Positions 1 through 10,672 of a stretch of DNA of 64,000 bases are shown piece by piece. The DNA comes from Bacteroidales bacterium (GTDB lineage: Bacteria > Bacteroidota > Bacteroidia > Bacteroidales > GCA-2748055), in the NCBI GenBank assembly GCA_023138875.1, contig JAGLOO010000031.1:1-64000 (forward strand). Direction: 5' to 3'. The position numbers were made by a program, and so were the translations under genes. The first letter of the stretch is position 1. Every line of letters begins with the position of its first letter. Below the pieces are notes generated by a model that worked only from the letters and a program-made list of their open reading frames with translations, did no database searches and was not told the origin of the DNA.

Positions 1-2
1 AC

Positions 3-137
3 GACCTGTCGTATATCCGGCAAAAAGGCTATAAGGATGCATTCATCATATCTACAGACCGGTTTGAGAAAATATCCGGGCAGAGTGGACCTTCAGCTGT
101 AGTGGCGCGTAATCAGCATAATAATTCAGATGATTAA
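3..137 (+). CDS. C-terminal end of an upstream gene (partial), possibly SPOR-like
   Basis: An open frame enters from the left edge and stops with TAA directly before the ATG of the next gene, so the two abut without a gap. About 44 residues are visible. The fragment contains YIRQKGYKDAFIIS, which resembles the last strand of SPOR-type repeats in Bacteroidota envelope proteins (often a GYKDAFI-like string). That is a resemblance only. The hydrophilic tail after it looks like an ordinary protein end. The abutting stop and start suggest co-transcription with the hybrid kinase downstream. Confidence 0.5.
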   Translation, partial: DLSYIRQKGYKDAFIISTDRFEKISGQSGPSAVVARNQHNNSDD

Positions 138-3100
138 ATGGGAGCAATTGATAAGGAAAAAGAGAACAAGAAGCAGGATCTGGAAAAACTCCTTATTGAG
201 TTAACGGATACCAGGAATAAAATCTTCGAAGAGTATGAGATATTCAGATCACTCATTGAAAATATGAATATTGGTATTTTCAGGAGTTCTGGTGGTAGTG
301 AAAGTAAATTTACTGAAGTGAATCCCGCTATGGCAAGAATATTTGGCTATAGGGGCAAGCAGGAATTATTAGCTGCAAATCCAGTCGATCTTTATGTCAA
401 TCCGTATGACAGAACCCTTATGCTTAAGAAACTGGGTGAGGAAGGATCTTTCCAGAATGTAGAAATCAATTATAAAAAGAAAGATGGATCTACTATTACC
501 TGCTCGGTTTCAGCTGTATCACAATATAAAAAATCGGGTCAAATAGATTATTTTGATGGTAGTGTTGAGGATATCACCGAGCGGAAGAAAGCGGAGCGTG
601 TACAGGATATCATGTACAACATCTCCAATGCGGTCAACATTACCGTGAACCTTAACGACCTGATTATTACAATACAGAATGAACTGAGTAAACTATTTGA
701 CACCAGTAATTTCTTTATTGCCTTTTACAACAAGGAGGACGATACCTTATCGATGCCTTTCTTTGTTGACGAAAAAGATGCTTTTAATGGCTTTCCGGCC
801 AAACAGACCCTGACAGGTTATATGATCCGCAGCAACAGGCCCATTCTCATGAAAGAGCAGGACATTAATAAGCTTGTCAGCTCGGGAGAGATCGAAGATA
901 GGGGCACTCCGAGCAAAATCTGGCTGGGAGTACCACTGAATCTCAGGGATGAAATCATCGGGGCACTGGTGGTACAAAACTATGAGGATGAACAGGCTTA
1001 TACTGAGAAAGACCTGGAAATTCTCAAATTTGTCTCAGCACAGATAAGCCTGTCCATAGCAACCAAACGAGCCTCTGACCAGGTGCAGGTTGAAAAAGCC
1101 TATTTCGAGCAGCTGTTCGAGGGTTCACCGGAAACCGTGGTGCTGACTGCAAACGATGGAAAACTGCTCCGTGTAAACAGTGAATTTGAAAGGCTGTTTG
1201 GTTATACTCAGGAGGAGGCGATTGGGAAATATATCGATGAACTGATCGTTCCCGAAGAGCTTAGCTCTGAAGCCAGGAAGATCTTGCAGGAGATTGCCAA
1301 GGGAGAAAAGATTCAGACAGAGACCATCCGGAAACACAAGGACGGCAGGATCATTCATGTGTCAGTACAGGGCACTCCCATTGAGATTGAAGGGAAACAA
1401 ACAGGCTTGTATGGTATTTACCATGATATTACCGCACGGAAAAATGCAGAGATCACCCTTAGGGAAAGTGAAGAATTATTTAACAATATTACAACCTCCG
1501 CCCAGGACGCTATCGTTGTTATTGACAATGATGGCAATGTGATATTCTGGAACAGATCAGCCGAAAAGATTTTTGGATATAAGGCTGAAGAAATCACCGG
1601 TAAGAATTTCCATGACCTTCTTGTACCAGATGAATACCGCGAAGCCCAAAGGAGGGATTTCAGCAGATTTAAAAAAGCAGGTAAAGGTAATGAGGTTGGC
1701 GCTACCCTGGAACTTGAAGCATTGAACAGAAGAGGACAAAAGTTTCCGGTTGAGCTCTCATTATCGGCAATGAAAATTAAGGACCAATGGCATTCCGTAG
1801 CGATAATCCGCGACATCACACAACGTAAAATCATTGAGGGAAAACTTGAAGAGGCCAAAACAATTGCAGAAAACGCCAACCGGGCAAAAAGTGAGTTTCT
1901 TGCTAATATGAGCCATGAAATCAGAACCCCGATGAATGCCATCCTGGGATTTGCAGAGATCCTTGAAGAGCAGCTGCGGGACAATCCTCAAAATCATGAG
2001 TATATAAAAGGGATTAGTAACAGCGGACGGGGTTTGCTCGGTCTGATCAATGGTATACTTGATCTTTCCAAAATCGAAGCCGGGAAGCTTGATATTAACT
2101 ATGAACCGATAAATCCTTACACTATCATTGAGGAGATCCGGCAAGTTTTCATGGTGAAGACCAGAGAGAAAAAACTTGATTTTACTATCAATGTTGATCC
2201 AAAGCTTCCAAGCACCCTGATATTTGACGAAACCCGGTTGCGGCAGGTATTGTTCAACCTGATTGGCAATGCGATCAAATTTACCAGTGAGGGTGGAATA
2301 GCCATTAATGTGAAAAGTAAGGATTCCAATGCGGAACGAAGTCATGTTGATCTGTCAGTTGAGGTCATCGATACCGGGATTGGCATACATGAAAACGAAC
2401 AGCAGATTATATTCGAACCATTTCGTCAGAAAGAAGGGCAGAGTACGCGAAAGTATGGTGGAACAGGTCTTGGCCTGTCCATCACACAGCGACTGGTGAA
2501 TATTATGGGTGGTACGATAGGTGTTAAGAGTACACCCGGTCAGGGATCAACTTTTTCAGTTTTCCTTCCCGGCATACAGGTATCTGCACTTAGTAAGAGC
2601 AACTCCGGACAGGATGAAGAAGCATTGAATATTTCTTTTCAGAATCCCCTGATTCTCCTTGTTGAAGATATTGAATCCAACCGCAAAGTAATCCGGGGAT
2701 ATTTGAATGCCCAAAATATCACCATTGTTGAGGCAGAAAATGGTTCCATTGGCATTGAAAAGGCCAAAGAACAGATACCTGATCTGATCCTGATGGACAT
2801 GCAGATGCCGGTAATGGATGGTTATGAGGCTATCAGGGTGATTAAATCAGATAAAAAGTTAAAAAAAATACCCGTAGTGGCGTTAACTGCCTCAACAATG
2901 AAAAGGGATGCCACTGAGATTGCCAGGCTGTGCGATGGATATCTTCGGAAACCTGTTTCAAAATCTCAGTTGTTATCTGAATTGAAGAAATTTCTGCCGC
3001 ATACAGAAGAAAAACACATGATTGACGAAGACCCGGACCATGAAGGTGGATTCCTCCAGGAACTTATACAGAGATTATCCGGGGATAATGACATCCCCGA

Positions 3101-3353
3101 TGATTTTATCAGGGTACTTAATTTTGAGATCATCCCTGAATACAACATTCTATTGAAGAACAGGTCAAAAAAAAGGATCAGGAACTTCGCAGAATTGGTA
3201 ACACAGACCGGACTGAAATTACACATGGAAATGATCGAGGCTTATGGAAAAGAATTACATGCCCAGGTCAATGCATTCAATGTTCAAAGGATCAATTCGA
3301 TGCTTCAGGAATTTGAAACATTGACAAAAGCGATAAATGAAGTCAAACCGTAA
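138..3353 (+). CDS. Hybrid sensor histidine kinase, PAS-GAF-PAS-PAS-HisKA-HATPase-REC
   Basis: Cytoplasmic hybrid kinase of 1,071 residues with no signal peptide or membrane segment. Domains in order: PAS (about 35-150, ending in an ITERKKAE linker), GAF (about 155-310), PAS (318-437), PAS (440-565), HisKA (583-650) with MSHEIRTPMNA and phosphoacceptor His593, HATPase (about 695-811) with GTGLGLSI, and a receiver (836-952) with phospho-acceptor Asp887 in LILMDMQMPVMDG and the KP motif near its end. The last 115 residues are helical and resemble an Hpt-like tail, but I see no HxxKG phosphotransfer histidine. It begins a run of three kinases on the same strand. The signal sensed cannot be read from the sequence. 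Confidence 0.95.
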   Translation: MGAIDKEKENKKQDLEKLLIELTDTRNKIFEEYEIFRSLIENMNIGIFRSSGGSESKFTEVNPAMARIFGYRGKQELLAANPVDLYVNPYDRTLMLKKLGEEGSFQNVEINYKKKDGSTITCSVSAVSQYKKSGQIDYFDGSVEDITERKKAERVQDIMYNISNAVNITVNLNDLIITIQNELSKLFDTSNFFIAFYNKEDDTLSMPFFVDEKDAFNGFPAKQTLTGYMIRSNRPILMKEQDINKLVSSGEIEDRGTPSKIWLGVPLNLRDEIIGALVVQNYEDEQAYTEKDLEILKFVSAQISLSIATKRASDQVQVEKAYFEQLFEGSPETVVLTANDGKLLRVNSEFERLFGYTQEEAIGKYIDELIVPEELSSEARKILQEIAKGEKIQTETIRKHKDGRIIHVSVQGTPIEIEGKQTGLYGIYHDITARKNAEITLRESEELFNNITTSAQDAIVVIDNDGNVIFWNRSAEKIFGYKAEEITGKNFHDLLVPDEYREAQRRDFSRFKKAGKGNEVGATLELEALNRRGQKFPVELSLSAMKIKDQWHSVAIIRDITQRKIIEGKLEEAKTIAENANRAKSEFLANMSHEIRTPMNAILGFAEILEEQLRDNPQNHEYIKGISNSGRGLLGLINGILDLSKIEAGKLDINYEPINPYTIIEEIRQVFMVKTREKKLDFTINVDPKLPSTLIFDETRLRQVLFNLIGNAIKFTSEGGIAINVKSKDSNAERSHVDLSVEVIDTGIGIHENEQQIIFEPFRQKEGQSTRKYGGTGLGLSITQRLVNIMGGTIGVKSTPGQGSTFSVFLPGIQVSALSKSNSGQDEEALNISFQNPLILLVEDIESNRKVIRGYLNAQNITIVEAENGSIGIEKAKEQIPDLILMDMQMPVMDGYEAIRVIKSDKKLKKIPVVALTASTMKRDATEIARLCDGYLRKPVSKSQLLSELKKFLPHTEEKHMIDEDPDHEGGFLQELIQRLSGDNDIPDDFIRVLNFEIIPEYNILLKNRSKKRIRNFAELVTQTGLKLHMEMIEAYGKELHAQVNAFNVQRINSMLQEFETLTKAINEVKP

Positions 3354-3371
3354 ACCGAAAACAAACATATA

Positions 3372-4532
3372 ATGGAAGAGATCTTATCAACCCAAAGACA
3401 GGATATTCAGCCAACCGTGCTCATTGTAGATGATATCAATGAAAACCTGCAGGTGCTGGGTGCCATACTCGATGAACAGGATATTGAATTCAGTTATGCT
3501 ACCAATGGAAAAGAGGCGTTGGAAGCAGTTTCTTTCAATAAGCCTGATCTCATATTACTCGATGTTAATATGTCGGGGATGACGGGTTTTGAGGTGTGCG
3601 AAATACTTAAGAAAGATCCTGACAAAAAGGATATCCCTGTCATATTTCTTACAGCCAAGGCCGAACCTGATGATATCATAACTGGCTTAACAGTTGGAGG
3701 GATTGATTATATAACCAAGCCCTTCAATTCAAAGGAGCTGATTACCCGGGTGAAATCCCACCTTGAATTAAGTATCTCAAAGCAGATCATTTCCACCCAG
3801 AACGAGCAATTAAAAAAATTGAATTTTGAACTCAGAGAAGCAATTGCTGCCAAGGATAAGTTTTTTTCCATTATAGCACATGATCTGAAAGATCCTTTTC
3901 ACACGTTGATCGGATTCTCAAATTTACTGCTGAGCACTTTTGATGACCGGAAACCGGAGGATATTAAAAGATTATTGAAGTACATCAATCAATCATCCTT
4001 GCATGGATTTGATCTGCTGAATAATCTTCTGGAGTGGTCAAGAACGCAGACCGGCAGTATTAAATATAATCCGGTAAGAGTCAATCTGTCCTTTATGGTT
4101 GATGAATTGCTGTTATTACTCAGTCCTTCAGCCGAAAAGAAAGAAATTCATCTGACTTCGGGCATCCCGGTTGATTGTACAGCAATTGCTGACGAAAAGA
4201 TGATTCAAACTGTGATCAGGAACCTGGTCTCAAATGCCCTGAAATATACTGAACCCGGAGGTGATGTCCGAATTGAGAGCCGGGATATGGGGGATGAAAT
4301 TGAAATATCTGTATCTGACACAGGGTTGGGAATCCCAAAAGAAAACCTCGGTAAACTATTCAGTATTTCGAAAAATTACTCTACACCCGGGACCAGTAAT
4401 GAAAGGGGAACCGGGCTGGGGCTTCTGCTATGCAAGGAATTTGTCGAAAAAAACAGGGGCAGGATCCGGATAAAAAGTGAACCCGGAGAAGGCAGCACTT
4501 TTTCCTTTACGATCCCCCAAAAGACAGTATAG
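3372..4532 (+). CDS. Response regulator-histidine kinase fusion (REC-HisKA-HATPase)
   Basis: 386 residues. An N-terminal receiver (about 12-130) has phospho-acceptor Asp64 in LILLDVNMSGMTG and the KPF switch motif. A short helix leads to HisKA (about 155-225) with IIAHDLKDPFH, His170, and HATPase (265-385) with GTGLGL. This order, receiver first, is typical of kinases that take phosphate from an upstream hybrid kinase and act as a relay. The gene lies 18 bases after the preceding hybrid kinase and probably belongs to the same transcript. It has no DNA-binding output domain, so its output must be another receiver protein. Confidence 0.93.
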   Translation: MEEILSTQRQDIQPTVLIVDDINENLQVLGAILDEQDIEFSYATNGKEALEAVSFNKPDLILLDVNMSGMTGFEVCEILKKDPDKKDIPVIFLTAKAEPDDIITGLTVGGIDYITKPFNSKELITRVKSHLELSISKQIISTQNEQLKKLNFELREAIAAKDKFFSIIAHDLKDPFHTLIGFSNLLLSTFDDRKPEDIKRLLKYINQSSLHGFDLLNNLLEWSRTQTGSIKYNPVRVNLSFMVDELLLLLSPSAEKKEIHLTSGIPVDCTAIADEKMIQTVIRNLVSNALKYTEPGGDVRIESRDMGDEIEISVSDTGLGIPKENLGKLFSISKNYSTPGTSNERGTGLGLLLCKEFVEKNRGRIRIKSEPGEGSTFSFTIPQKTV

Positions 4533-4608
4533 ATATTGTATATTTACCATTATCATGACCGGTTTTTTTTATTTAGATGAGGTTGAAACCGCACAAAATT
4601 AAACCAGC

Positions 4609-6921
4609 ATGGAGAAATTGAAAATTATCTATATAGAAGATAATCCGGAAGATGCAGACCTGGCCAGATTTCTTCTAAGTGAGGAACTTGACAGGCCTTT
4701 TGAGATAAGAAGAGTTGAAACGAAAGAGGAGTTTTTCAACACCGCAAAAACATTCTATCCCGACATTATTTTATGCGATGTGACCCTCCCTGCCTATTCC
4801 GGTTTTGAAGCATTAGAAGATGCAAAGAGTGCTTTCTCCGATATCCCATTTATCATGGTCACCGGAACCCTGTCTGAAGAGATGGCGGCAGATTCCATCA
4901 AATCGGGTGCCTGGGACTACGTCATAAAAGAGCGATTGATAAGGCTTGCAGCGGCTGTTAAAGGTTCACTGGTATTAAAGGCTGAAAAAGATAAACAGGC
5001 AACTATTCTCGAAAAACTTAGAGAAAGTGAAGAGAGATTTGCGCTAGCCATGCAGGGTTCACAGGATGGAGTCTGGGATTGGGACACGAAAACGAATATG
5101 CAGTATCTTTCCGGAAGGTGGAATGAAATGCTGGGTTTCGGGCATTCGGAAGTAACCATGGATCACGATGATTGGTTAGATTATATTCACCCTGAAGACA
5201 GAGCCGATACTTTAAAGAAGTTTAAAAAGCATCTTTCGGGAAAGTCGGACCATTTTCTGGCAGAATTCAGGGTAAAAATGAAGGATAACAGTTATAAATG
5301 GATTATGTCACGAGGGAAAGCCATATTCGATAAAACTGGTAAACCCTACAGAATGGCTGGCTCTCACACCGATATTTCGGAGAGAAAGACAACTGAAATC
5401 AAACTCAGGACCCTCTCTATGGCAATTCACAATGCACCTGTTTCTGTAGTTATGACCAATAAGAGCGGAGACATTGAATATGTCAACCCAAAATTCTCCG
5501 CAATAACAGGATATCAGCCCGAAGAAGTTCTGGGGAAAAATCCCCGGGTCCTGAATTCAGGGTTGCAAGCGGATGAATTTTACAAGGAGCTCTGGGATAC
5601 CATTCTGGCCGGAAAGGAGTGGAAAGGTGTTTTTATCAATAAAAAGAAGAGTGGTGATCTATTTTGGGAGTCGGCTTCCATAGCCTCTATAACAGGAAGT
5701 GATAATGAGATTTCACACTTCATTGCCATCAAGGAGGATATTACCGGGCGGGTGAAATCTGAAGAAGAATTGATCAAAGCCATGAAGAAAGCTGAGGAAT
5801 CCGACAGATTGAAATCTTCCTTTCTTGCAAACATGAGTCATGAGATCCGTACACCCATGAACGGTATTATCGGTTTTGCAGAACTCATAACAAAACCGGA
5901 TCTTACTAATGATAAGAAAAAATATTATGCAGATATCATTAAATCCAGTACATCCAGATTGCTCAGACTTTTAACAGATATCATCGACTATTCAAAGATT
6001 GATGCCGGACAAATCGAAATCCATGAAATCCCTTTTAACCTGAATCTATTAATTGACCAGGTTATCTCTGAAGCAAAATTGAATATCCAGAATACTTCGG
6101 TTTCTGATGTGGAAGTTATTACCTGTAAGGCGTTGACCAAAGATTCTGCGGTATTCATCTCCGATGAGATCCGTTTGAAACAGATCTTAATGAACCTGAT
6201 CAATAATGCATTAAAATTTACCTCAGAAGGTTATATAGAAGTGGGTTATGAGGACCCCAGCAAAGATGGGCTTATATTATACGTCAAAGACACAGGCATT
6301 GGGATCTCCAAAGACAAGCAGTCCCTCATCTTCGAAAGGTTCAGGCAGGTGGATGAAACATCAAAACGAAGTTTTGAAGGTTCCGGGTTAGGTTTATCGA
6401 TTACAAAAGGGCTGGTTGAAGCACTGGGTGGAAAGTTATGGCTCGAATCAGAAATTGATAAAGGCACCACATTTTATGTGAACATCCCGATCAAATCCAG
6501 CGAACTTCCAGGTCGTGAAGGTTATATTACTTCTGAAGAAGGCGATTTTGATATCACTGACATGAAGATATTAATTGTTGAAGATGACCCGGCTAACCGG
6601 CAATTATTAGAAGAATTTCTCGGGGGCCTGGATACAGATGTTCGGTTTGCCATGGAAGGCCAGGAAGCCATAGGGATTTTTAAACAAACTCCTGATTTTG
6701 ATCTTGTATTGATGGACATGAAACTGCCGGATATGAGTGGCATTCAGGTAACGCAGATTCTTAAAAAAATAAATCCACAGGTTAAGGTCATCGCACAAAC
6801 GGCTTATGCCATGAGTAATGACAGGGAAAAATTCATTAAAGATGGATGTGATGGGTATATCGAGAAGCCTTACGACATAGTGAAACTTTTCCGGATAATC
6901 CAGTCCGTCTGCAGACCTTAA
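4609..6921 (+). CDS. Hybrid histidine kinase, REC-PAS-PAS-HisKA-HATPase-REC
   Basis: 770 residues, soluble. An N-terminal receiver (3-125) carries Asp57 in IILCDVTLPAYSG. Then come PAS (about 140-263, ISERK linker), PAS (265-388), HisKA (401-470) with MSHEIRTPMNG, His411, HATPase (510-640) with GSGLGLSI, and a C-terminal receiver (652-770) with Asp703 in LVLMDMKLPDMSG. A receiver at each end suggests phosphate both enters and leaves the protein. In the N-terminal receiver the usual KP motif reads IKERLI, as in some atypical receivers. It is the third consecutive kinase; a 76-base gap separates it from the fusion kinase, so it may have its own promoter, though I found no clear box. Confidence 0.93.
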   Translation: MEKLKIIYIEDNPEDADLARFLLSEELDRPFEIRRVETKEEFFNTAKTFYPDIILCDVTLPAYSGFEALEDAKSAFSDIPFIMVTGTLSEEMAADSIKSGAWDYVIKERLIRLAAAVKGSLVLKAEKDKQATILEKLRESEERFALAMQGSQDGVWDWDTKTNMQYLSGRWNEMLGFGHSEVTMDHDDWLDYIHPEDRADTLKKFKKHLSGKSDHFLAEFRVKMKDNSYKWIMSRGKAIFDKTGKPYRMAGSHTDISERKTTEIKLRTLSMAIHNAPVSVVMTNKSGDIEYVNPKFSAITGYQPEEVLGKNPRVLNSGLQADEFYKELWDTILAGKEWKGVFINKKKSGDLFWESASIASITGSDNEISHFIAIKEDITGRVKSEEELIKAMKKAEESDRLKSSFLANMSHEIRTPMNGIIGFAELITKPDLTNDKKKYYADIIKSSTSRLLRLLTDIIDYSKIDAGQIEIHEIPFNLNLLIDQVISEAKLNIQNTSVSDVEVITCKALTKDSAVFISDEIRLKQILMNLINNALKFTSEGYIEVGYEDPSKDGLILYVKDTGIGISKDKQSLIFERFRQVDETSKRSFEGSGLGLSITKGLVEALGGKLWLESEIDKGTTFYVNIPIKSSELPGREGYITSEEGDFDITDMKILIVEDDPANRQLLEEFLGGLDTDVRFAMEGQEAIGIFKQTPDFDLVLMDMKLPDMSGIQVTQILKKINPQVKVIAQTAYAMSNDREKFIKDGCDGYIEKPYDIVKLFRIIQSVCRP

Positions 6922-6974
6922 GCTTCTCAATTCATGTACTTACTGCTTTACTGGTAATAATATACTTTCAGGGA

Positions 6975-9900
6975 ATGGTGATCAAACGAATGATCATGGG
7001 TATTTTGACAATTGCTTTTTTTTCAATTCCTGCAATTTGTAATGCCGATAATGACATTCGGTTTTCTCACATAACTATTAAGGATGGCCTCCCAAATGCA
7101 ACTGTTTCATGCATTGTCCAGGATGATTATGGTTTTATGTGGTTCGGGACTGTGGATGGTTTATGTAAATATGATGGTTATAAATATACCACATACCGAA
7201 ATGATCCGGAGGATTCAACCTCATTAAGCAATAGTGAGATTAGGGTAATATTTGAGGATAGCAACCATACCCTCTGGATTGGTACCAGAGGTGGTGGACT
7301 TAACAAATATATAAGAGAAAAAGATTGTTTTTCTGCTTTCATGTATGACGAAAATGACACAAATAGCATTAGCAACAATATGGTGCGGTCAATATATGAA
7401 GATAAAGACGGAAAGCTATGGATTGGCACATTAGGAGGATTGAATGTATTTGAACGGGAAAATTATCAATTTACAAGGTACCTTCATAATGATAATGACA
7501 TAAATAGTTTGAGCCACGATATTGTCTTGAGTATTTGCGAAGATAGTAATGGAAACTTTTGGATAGCAACACAGGACGGGGGATTAAACTTTTTTGACAG
7601 AGAAACAGAACAATTCACCCATTACAAATATGACCCCGGGGATAAAAATAGTCTGAACAATAATATTGTCTGGTGCGTCTCGGAAGATAATGATGGAAAC
7701 CTTTGGGTGTCAACCGATAGTGGATTAGATCGCATTGATCTGGCTAAAGAACAGGTTGTTTTTGATCATTACAGGCATCATGACTTAATTCCCCAAAGTT
7801 TAAGCAAGGGCGCTGTCTATCTTACTTTTACCGATACCCAACACAGGCTATGGATTGGAACTGATAACGGCCTGGACTTATTTGATAAGGAGAATAACTC
7901 ATTTATTCATTTTCGGCACGACCCTTCAAATCTGCAGAGCTTAAGTGATAATCAGGTTTGGTCCATTTGTCAGGACAGGACCGGACTTTTGTGGTTCGGC
8001 ACACATTGGGGAGGTATCAATGTTTATAATCCTGCCAGCAATGCATTTATACATTATAAGTATGATGTTAATAATCCAAATGGGCTGTTAAATAAATCAA
8101 TTCTTGCGTTTTATGAAGATAAGGACGGGGATATCTGGATAGGTGTTGACCACGGTGGGGTAAATCTATTAAATAAAGAAAAGAAGACATTCAAACATTT
8201 TATGAATGACCCGGAGGATCCAAACAGTTTAAGCAGTGATCCGGTTTTAACATTCGGAGAAGATAGTTACGGCTATTTATGGGTTGGTACCTGGGGAGGA
8301 GGATTAAACCGTTTTGACAGGAAGCTTCAGCAGTTTAAAAGGTACCTGCCTGATTCAAATGATCAGGGTTCATTATGTAACCTGCATGTTTATGCTATTT
8401 TGGAAGATAGCAGGAGAAATTTTTGGATAGGCACTCACGATTGCGGGCTGCACCTTTTTAACCGGGCAGAGGATAGCTTTACTCATTTTTATCCTGATAA
8501 AAATGGTTCAACAGCGCTTAGCTCCGGAAGGATATGGGTAATTTTTGAAGACACTAAAGAAAACCTGTGGATTGGTACTTCAGATGGTTTAAACCTATTA
8601 GACAGGGACACAAAAAAGTTTAAAGTATTCAAAAATAGGAAAGACGACACAAACAGTCTGATTAATAATTCGATACGTACTATTTTTGAAGATAGTAGCG
8701 GACGATTATGGATTGGTACTTCTGGCGGTCTTAGCGTTTACGACTATGATAATCAATCATTTAAAACATATAATACCAAAGATGGATTACCCAATGATAT
8801 GATTGGGAATATTTTAGAAGATGACCAGGGAAACCTGTGGCTGGGGACATTTCAGGGTTTATCAAAATTTGATCCCGATACAGAAAGGTTTCAGAATTAT
8901 GAAATTACAGATGGGCTTATCAATGATCAGATTAATCTGAGGTCATGCCTTAAAAGTCGTACAGGAGATCTATATTTTGGCGGACCGGATGGCTTTATAT
9001 CATTCAACCCTGAAGATGTACTTCGCAATGAGAATATTCCCCCAATTGTTATTACCGGCTTTCAGATCTTTAATAAACCAGTAAAGATTGGAGCTGACTC
9101 TCCTTTAAGAGAGCATATTTCAGTAACCGATGAGGTAATTCTCACCCACAGTGATTATGTGTTTTCATTTGAGTTTTCAGCACTTGATTATACCGCACCG
9201 GGACAGAATGAGTATAAATATATCCTGGAAAATTTTGAGAAGGAATGGAATTATAAATCAGCAGAAGACCGCACGGCAACATATACAAATCTGTCTCCGG
9301 GAGAATATTTGTTCAAGGTGAAGGGGGCCAATAATGATGGTGTCTGGAATACAGACAGTGCAAGTATCAGGATCATTGTATTGCCACCCTGGTGGAAAAC
9401 CTGGTGGTTCAGAGTTTTAATAGTTGTCGTAACTGCTTCAGGCGCATTTTCATGGTATAAAATGAAAACATACAGTCTTAAGAAATGGAATGAACAATTG
9501 GCGGAAAAGAATATTGTGCTCAATGAGCAAATCGAAATAAGAAAAGGGGCAGAAAGTGCATTGCGGGAGAGTGAAGAAAAATTCCGGGCTTTTACAAATC
9601 AAGCCACAGAAGGGATTACGGTAGCTACCCCCGAAGGAGATTATGTCTTTGTAAACCCGGCTTTCTGCAAGATGTCGGGTTATTCGGAGAAAGAGCTTTT
9701 ACAGTTGACTGTTTTTGATATGAAAGCCGATAATCAAAGTCAGCAAACTTTCTACGAAAGTAAAGAGACCCTGAAAGGTGTTCCAATACAAGTAAACCTG
9801 CAGAGAAAGGATAATACCGAATATATCACCGAAATTATTGGAAAAAAAATTTCAATCCGCGATCAAAAACTAGTTCTTGGAACCATAAGAGATATCACCG

Positions 9901-10670
9901 AGCGTAAGAAGGCTGAGAAGGAATTAGAAGAATACCGCGAAAAGCTGGAAGAGTTGGTTAAAGAGCGCACTGCAGAACTGCAAAATGCCAATAAGGAGCT
10001 TGAAGCTTTTTCTTATTCCGTATCTCACGACCTTCGTGCCCCTCTGCGTGCCATCGGCGGATTTACCCGCATTCTGATGAAAGAATACGCGGATAAACTG
10101 GATACAGAAGGAAAACGTCTGGGAACAGTCATACAGAGTAATTCCCGGAAAATGAGTAATCTCATCGACAATCTTCTCTCTTTTTCCCGTCTGGGACGCA
10201 AATCCATGAACTTTACCAGCATTGAAATGACAAATATGGTCAATGCCATTTATTACGAGGCGACTGGTGCGGAAGAGCGCAAACGGATCACCTTTACAAT
10301 GGCTAAATTACCCAAAGCAAATGGGGACACTGATATGATGCGCCAGGTGTGGACAAATCTCATTTCCAATGCACTCAAATTCTCTGCTCAGCGAAAGCAA
10401 ACAGTTATCTCCATTACCTGCCGGGAAGAAGAGCATAAATTAACTTATTGCATCAAAGACAACGGCGTTGGATTCAATATGAAATATGTTGATAAAGTTT
10501 TTAATGTATTTCAGCGCCTGCACAGCGAACAAGAATTTGAAGGCACCGGCGTAGGACTGGCTCTGGTACAGCGTATCATTCACCGTCATGGCGGTAAAGT
10601 GTGGGCAGAAGGTGAAGTAGATAAGGGTGCAGCTTTCTATTTCTCTTTGCCCAAAAACATGAGGGCCTGA
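6975..10670 (+). CDS. Periplasmic-propeller sensor histidine kinase (reg_prop/Y_Y_Y-TM-PAS-HisKA-HATPase)
   Basis: 1,231 residues. A signal peptide (1-25, ending near ICNA) exports a large sensor made of repeated two-component-regulator propeller motifs (about 26-690; recurring LWIGT, NSLS and EDSxGxLW strings), followed by a Y_Y_Y domain (about 735-800). One membrane helix (812-832) follows a PPWWKTWWF motif. The inside has a coiled coil, PAS (866-980), HisKA (about 1008-1078) with [12 protein letters not shown], His1018, and HATPase ending at 1229. The sensor half is that of Bacteroidota polysaccharide-sensing hybrid two-component systems, but the receiver and AraC output domains of those proteins are absent. 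The Rcp1-type receiver starting 2 bases downstream is the likely partner. Confidence 0.93.
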   Translation: MVIKRMIMGILTIAFFSIPAICNADNDIRFSHITIKDGLPNATVSCIVQDDYGFMWFGTVDGLCKYDGYKYTTYRNDPEDSTSLSNSEIRVIFEDSNHTLWIGTRGGGLNKYIREKDCFSAFMYDENDTNSISNNMVRSIYEDKDGKLWIGTLGGLNVFERENYQFTRYLHNDNDINSLSHDIVLSICEDSNGNFWIATQDGGLNFFDRETEQFTHYKYDPGDKNSLNNNIVWCVSEDNDGNLWVSTDSGLDRIDLAKEQVVFDHYRHHDLIPQSLSKGAVYLTFTDTQHRLWIGTDNGLDLFDKENNSFIHFRHDPSNLQSLSDNQVWSICQDRTGLLWFGTHWGGINVYNPASNAFIHYKYDVNNPNGLLNKSILAFYEDKDGDIWIGVDHGGVNLLNKEKKTFKHFMNDPEDPNSLSSDPVLTFGEDSYGYLWVGTWGGGLNRFDRKLQQFKRYLPDSNDQGSLCNLHVYAILEDSRRNFWIGTHDCGLHLFNRAEDSFTHFYPDKNGSTALSSGRIWVIFEDTKENLWIGTSDGLNLLDRDTKKFKVFKNRKDDTNSLINNSIRTIFEDSSGRLWIGTSGGLSVYDYDNQSFKTYNTKDGLPNDMIGNILEDDQGNLWLGTFQGLSKFDPDTERFQNYEITDGLINDQINLRSCLKSRTGDLYFGGPDGFISFNPEDVLRNENIPPIVITGFQIFNKPVKIGADSPLREHISVTDEVILTHSDYVFSFEFSALDYTAPGQNEYKYILENFEKEWNYKSAEDRTATYTNLSPGEYLFKVKGANNDGVWNTDSASIRIIVLPPWWKTWWFRVLIVVVTASGAFSWYKMKTYSLKKWNEQLAEKNIVLNEQIEIRKGAESALRESEEKFRAFTNQATEGITVATPEGDYVFVNPAFCKMSGYSEKELLQLTVFDMKADNQSQQTFYESKETLKGVPIQVNLQRKDNTEYITEIIGKKISIRDQKLVLGTIRDITERKKAEKELEEYREKLEELVKERTAELQNANKELEAFSYSVSHDLRAPLRAIGGFTRILMKEYADKLDTEGKRLGTVIQSNSRKMSNLIDNLLSFSRLGRKSMNFTSIEMTNMVNAIYYEATGAEERKRITFTMAKLPKANGDTDMMRQVWTNLISNALKFSAQRKQTVISITCREEEHKLTYCIKDNGVGFNMKYVDKVFNVFQRLHSEQEFEGTGVGLALVQRIIHRHGGKVWAEGEVDKGAAFYFSLPKNMRA

Positions 10671-10672
10671 TC